Assembly: GCA_907165065.1 (NCBI GenBank)
Contig: OU015523.1
Coordinates: forward strand, 14,321,834-14,385,833
Origin: Caprimulgus europaeus
Lineage: Eukaryota; Chordata; Aves; Caprimulgiformes; Caprimulgidae
Reading direction: 5' to 3'
DNA length: 64,000 bases
Position 1 is the first letter of the stretch. Every line of letters begins with the position of its first letter. Made by a program: the position numbers and the translations under genes. The notes below the pieces were generated by a model. The model made no database searches and was not told where the DNA came from. It saw only the letters and a list, made by a program, of their open reading frames with translations. This document shows, piece after piece, positions 59,910 through 64,000 of the stretch.

Positions 59910-62900
59910 AACGGGCATATCCAAGAATATGCATCCTTACAGTAGGCTTCTGTTCGACAGTGGGATTTGTATAAATACAAACATATGCAGTATACACAAT
60001 ATAAATGAAGACACATGCACAAAGAAAATCATAAACAATTACAAGAACATGCCTTGTTGGCTTGAGGAAGGTTTATTATGCAGCAGGCTGCCGAGTCAAG
60101 AGGATGGTATACATTTAGTTTCCTGTACATTACTCTGCTGCAGTAGCTTTGCAAGCAGTAGCAATTTTGCTGTTATTTTGCCTGAAGTTTTTTCTGCGTA
60201 AGCTTACTTGGCACAGTTGTGAAATCACTGCTGTCCTGCCTGTAGACTGACTCCCTGTTGGTACCACTAGCAGTTTCCCTCAGGCTAGTCATTAAAAAGG
60301 CCAGAGTTAAGTCACCCTGTTCCAGTTCAGGAGACCATCCCCTAGAGGGAAAGAACAAGGTGCAGCTCCAGATCCAGGTCAATCTGGCAATTTTAAGACC
60401 AAACATTCCCTAGGCCTTAAGAATAAACAACATTTTAGAAAAATTACCAGGGGATAAACAGGGGTATTCACCTTCACATGAACAGAAACCAGTGTGCCAC
60501 ACTTCCTCATATCACCAGACAGTTGCAGGTATTCTGCTCCATCACTTAGATCAGACCTAGGTCTGCCTTAACCTTTCCTCACGATAGGCAGGCTCCTATT
60601 AAGTCTACCAGAACTTCCAGAGGAGATGACTGAAGTCTGTGACAGTAAGGTCTCCATGGTGCTGTAATGTGCCAAAGCCTGCACTAGGCCAGCTATGCAA
60701 ACAGATTATAGCATGTCTCCACTGGACGATCTTAATTCAGTACGTGATTCATTCACACCCTGCTATCTCAGAGGGGTGTTGGAGGAGGAGATTCCACAAG
60801 ATAAAAGAAAAGCTAAACAACAAAGACACTGAAGATTTTTTTCTGTGTTCCTCATTGCAGAAGCTATATTTTGGTTTCCCAGTTACTCATAAAGCAGTGG
60901 AAATGAACTACTGGTTCAACATAGGACCTCTGGGTTCTTCTGAAAACAGGAGGAATCCCTAAGCCAAAAAATACTGGATATACAGGCTAAAGAAATAAGA
61001 TACAACAAACTCACCGGGTATATCAAGGGCAGTAGAAAAAGATAGCCTTACCCATAGTCTTTTTGAAATCCCACAGAACTTCAAATGGCCAAACAACATA
61101 TCTTGGCAATTTGCAGGAATGAAAAACTATATTCAAGTCTTTAAAAAGTCTACTCTGAAATGTAGGTAATAAGTGTATTAACTAGTAACTTAATGGACAA
61201 ACAGATTATTAGGGTGTATTTTAAAACTCCCAAAGAAGTTCTAAAATATCCTGTAACTCAAAATCAGGGAAAAAAAAAAAACCACCCCACTCTAAGAAGA
61301 CTTCTTATGTCAAAATTGTGTGGGATAACTAAACCAGAAATACTACTTCCTAAATCAAAGACTTCTGGATAATTCTTTCATTCACTTGATCATACTAAGG
61401 AACTGTTCCTGTAGTAATTTTATGCTTATCTGGTGTTAGATGCTCCATTTGAAAGAGTTTTCAGAAAATCTACAGACAAGAAGGCATTTAAATATAATGT
61501 GTGTATACTTACCATATAGACAGACTTTCTACATATCTTCATTTAATTTCCTTTTGCTCTTAATATTCCCATTTCTCAATCATTATACTGAACTGTAGCT
61601 ATTGAACAAAACTGTTCCTACTTTCCTCACCATTAAAGTTACCCCTTGCTCCCTGATGGCTCACACAAGCACTTAAAAATTTAAAAAACATAATTCCATC
61701 CTCAACTTACTATTTTTTTAAACTGCCCAGCACAACTTACATAGTAACATGGGATGCACACTATTTGAAAATTTTGCTATCTAGAAATAAAATACCAATT
61801 TGAAAGAAGGAAGAGAAAGGACTTTTGGTTAACTTCTGCTTTATCTGAGCACCATCAATCTGGTAGGGTCTATTATGAAAATACTATCATACTGCTAGAA
61901 ATGACAGTTTTGTGATAACTGTAATGGTTCTGCAGTTACATTATCTTTAGCAGTGACCATTTAGCAGTCAGAACAAGTCCATTCATTTTTTTCCTAAGCC
62001 GGGTATTCTATAGTTTTAGTGTGTTCAAGAGCATTTCTAAATTGAAAAACATTATTTAATTATTTAGGTGGCAACAGATTGATTACAGAATATAGTTTCT
62101 CTTTGAGGGTGCCCTACAATGTACCTTTATACATATAAGAAACTATTTAAGCATTTCTTTGATGCACAAATGTACAACCCCCTACCTCATTTGTTCAGCA
62201 TTCTTTGAAATTCTGTAGGTAGAACATAAAAGGAATCTGTTTAATGCAAACTCTCTCCTTTCTTATGACAAAGAGAGTGAATATTACCATGGTTCAAGAA
62301 ATGCATCCTTTTCTCTGTATACAATGCTCTTTAAAAATACAGGCTAGGACAAACATCTAATCTATCTTATATTGCTTGAAGGAGAAGAGCTATGTTAATA
62401 CATAAATACCTCTCAATTCTTGGCACATTGTCTGCAAATATATCTTAATATCTGACATACATCTATCCCTCCTTAGGAATCCTTCTATTAGATTTGCTAA
62501 CTGGTATCTATGATCTTAAACATACTATATTATTTCTTGGAAAAGATTTAATGGTATGTTAGAATTCAAATTAGATAAAGTAACTCTCTACTTCCAAATA
62601 AATTAAAATATAAAAACTTAAGCCCTATCCTTGCCTCAACAAGAGAGTCATGTCATTTTTGCTGATGCAACTGTATGGGTTTATAACTCAATCTTGTATA
62701 ACTACATCCATACATGAAGTTGATCTAGTATAATTACTTCAGTAAAAACATCAATCCTTTCAAATAGAACAATGAGTATAAATCTATGCACATACTAGGC
62801 CTCAGTAGATGTCTCAGACCTCCTAAGACAAAACAGTAAAGCCCAGCTGTTCATTCCAATGGTCACAGTTCCTGGTTAATCTCAACAAAGCTGAAACTGC

Positions 62901-63474
62901 CCCAAATGTATCAGACTTAAATCAAGTAAACCACGTGGGCCATGCACTTATGTGTAAGAGTCAGAATTTCAGGGACCAACAATGAGCATTTAAAGATTAA
63001 AATATTTGCCCAATTTATCAACAGACAAACAGTAACGAGAAACTATAAAAGGGAATTTGTTTGTTGGGTTTAGTGGGACAAATTCAGAGAATGACATGGA
63101 CATTGTAAACCAAATAAGTCTGTTTAGCAGCTCTTCTTAGATCAGGCTGAAATCTCATCAGCAACAACTGATCAATGCTGCTTCCTAAAATACAGGAACT
63201 TAAGCTGCAGATATACAACTTGGCACCATTATAATCTCTCCATGTGACAGAAGCTTTCATATGGCAAACAACTCTTAAAATCTGGAAATAGGGTAGGCAG
63301 TATGCTTTCTGAAATATTCTGAAATAAGATATTACCTAAGATTTGTGTAGATAATTATCTTATGTAGATAGTTGTCTTGAAAGCTCAGGAGGAACCTAAG
63401 CAATGTGTATAAATACCTGATATGGGACAGTAAGGAAGACTAAATCAGGCTAAAGGACAACGTGTTATCCCATG
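59910..63474. other. Unique AT-rich non-coding sequence
   Basis: About 3.5 kb without a recognised gene or interspersed repeat. An A run near 61268-61280 is the only simple repeat of note. A 107-codon plus frame at 60639-60962 has no recognised domain. Confidence 0.55.
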
Positions 63475-63726
63475 AAAGGACAACAGGGAATGTGCACAAA
63501 TGGAAATACAGGAAATTGCATTTAAATATGAGAAAAAAAAAATGATGGTGAGGATACCAAAACACCAGAATGGATGCCCAGAGAGACTGTGGAGTCTCCA
63601 TCCTTGGAGATACTAAAAACCTAACTTGACACAGCACTGAGCAACCTGCTCTAGGTGATGCTGCTTTGAGCTGGACGATAATGCTAGACAATCTCCACTG
63701 ACCCCTTCCAACCTCAATGATTCTGC
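63475..63726 (+). mobile_element. CR1 LINE 3' fragment (older copy)
   Basis: A diverged CR1 3' end in plus orientation. It opens with AAAGGACAACAGGGAATGTGC and GAAATACAGGAAATTGCATTT, passes through GCCCAGAGAGACTGTGGAG and TCTCCATCCTTGGAGATACT, then GAGCAACCTGCTCTAGGTGA, and ends with CCCCTTCCAACCTCAATGATTCTG. The octamer tail is reduced to a single degraded unit. Small internal deletions, for example in the region before GCCCAGAGAGAC, and many substitutions suggest an older insertion than the copy at 57249-57824. It has no coding capacity. Confidence 0.88.
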
Positions 63727-64000
63727 AAAATTGTATTTTCAGATATGAATTTAGGAGCTGCACTAAAGCATAATTGAAATAGCTTCCTGTCTGTGGCTTT
63801 ATTTGACTTGGCCCTGCTCAGAAATACAAAGTTTGACTCCAGGCTGTAAAAGATTAACAGAAAAGACAGCAGAAGCATCAGTGTGCTTTTATAACGCCTT
63901 CAGGAGCAGCAAAAGGCACATCCTTTATCATGTACTTTGTTTATGATAGCTGCTGGAGACTCAGGTCACCACAATTTATGCAGTATCAGATCTCCCTATC
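63727..64000. other. Unique non-coding sequence at window end
   Basis: I see no gene or recognised repeat in the final stretch. Confidence 0.6.

Noticed and set aside
59608..60201. Longest open frame, 197 codons on the plus strand
   Set aside because: It starts at TTG, with the first ATG near 59713. Its middle is a CA/TA microsatellite, it has no domain, and its length is close to what chance allows in AT-rich DNA of this size.
1..64000. tRNA, rRNA, snRNA, CRISPR array, endogenous retrovirus, bacterial operon
   Set aside because: I looked for B-box-like GGTTCGAATC, regular spaced repeats, LTR pairs and long clustered frames and found none.

Overview
This window looks like ordinary non-coding nuclear DNA from a bird, either an intron or an intergenic gene-poor stretch. 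The main evidence is four convincing CR1 retrotransposon fragments of avian type: two in plus orientation (57249-57824 and 63475-63726) and two in minus orientation (15364-15465 and 20144-20563). The 57249-57824 copy ends in the ATTCTGTG/ATTCTATG octamer tail typical of CR1. These four add up to about 1.35 kb, roughly 2% of the window. That low load, together with the lack of any LTR element or L1, fits a compact bird genome. Several decayed MIR-like SINE pieces and a few other ancient amniote repeats are also present.

I found no protein-coding host gene, rRNA, tRNA, CRISPR array, operon or bacterial or viral gene. The open frames are short. The longest (59608-60201 plus, 36216-36767 minus, 54179-54667 plus, 875-1330 plus) have no recognisable domain, and two of them lack an ATG at their start. 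The only recognisable coding remnants belong to the CR1 reverse-transcriptase ORF2. In the 20144-20563 copy the frame is open for 117 codons to its natural stop. In the 57249-57824 copy it is broken by two nonsense codons and a frameshift.

Layout. 1-1.7 kb: a C-rich, G-quadruplex-capable strand tract (941-1039) followed by a small CpG cluster (1190-1388), the most promoter-like spot seen. 1.7-15 kb: mostly unique AT-rich sequence with microsatellites, three or four MIR-like remnants, a HNF1-half-site inverted repeat (4810-4846), a tandem GATA-motif duplication (5132-5161) and an everted AGGTCA-like repeat (12051-12069). 15-21 kb: two CR1 copies and an ancient repeat piece near 18.6 kb. 21-23 kb: unique sequence plus an old palindromic amniote repeat (22042-22168). 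23-57 kb: mainly unique, with simple repeats, a 28-A run (24400-24427), a second CpG cluster (49403-49531) and a 22-bp tandem duplication (51625-51667). 57-64 kb: two plus-oriented CR1 copies flanking a long MIR-like SINE (58688-58960).

No genes act together here and I see no new biological system. The points worth checking are the two CpG clusters, possible regulatory reuse of the ancient repeats, and the short inverted and direct repeats that carry transcription-factor-like motifs. Repeat names come from recognition by eye and were not checked against a database.
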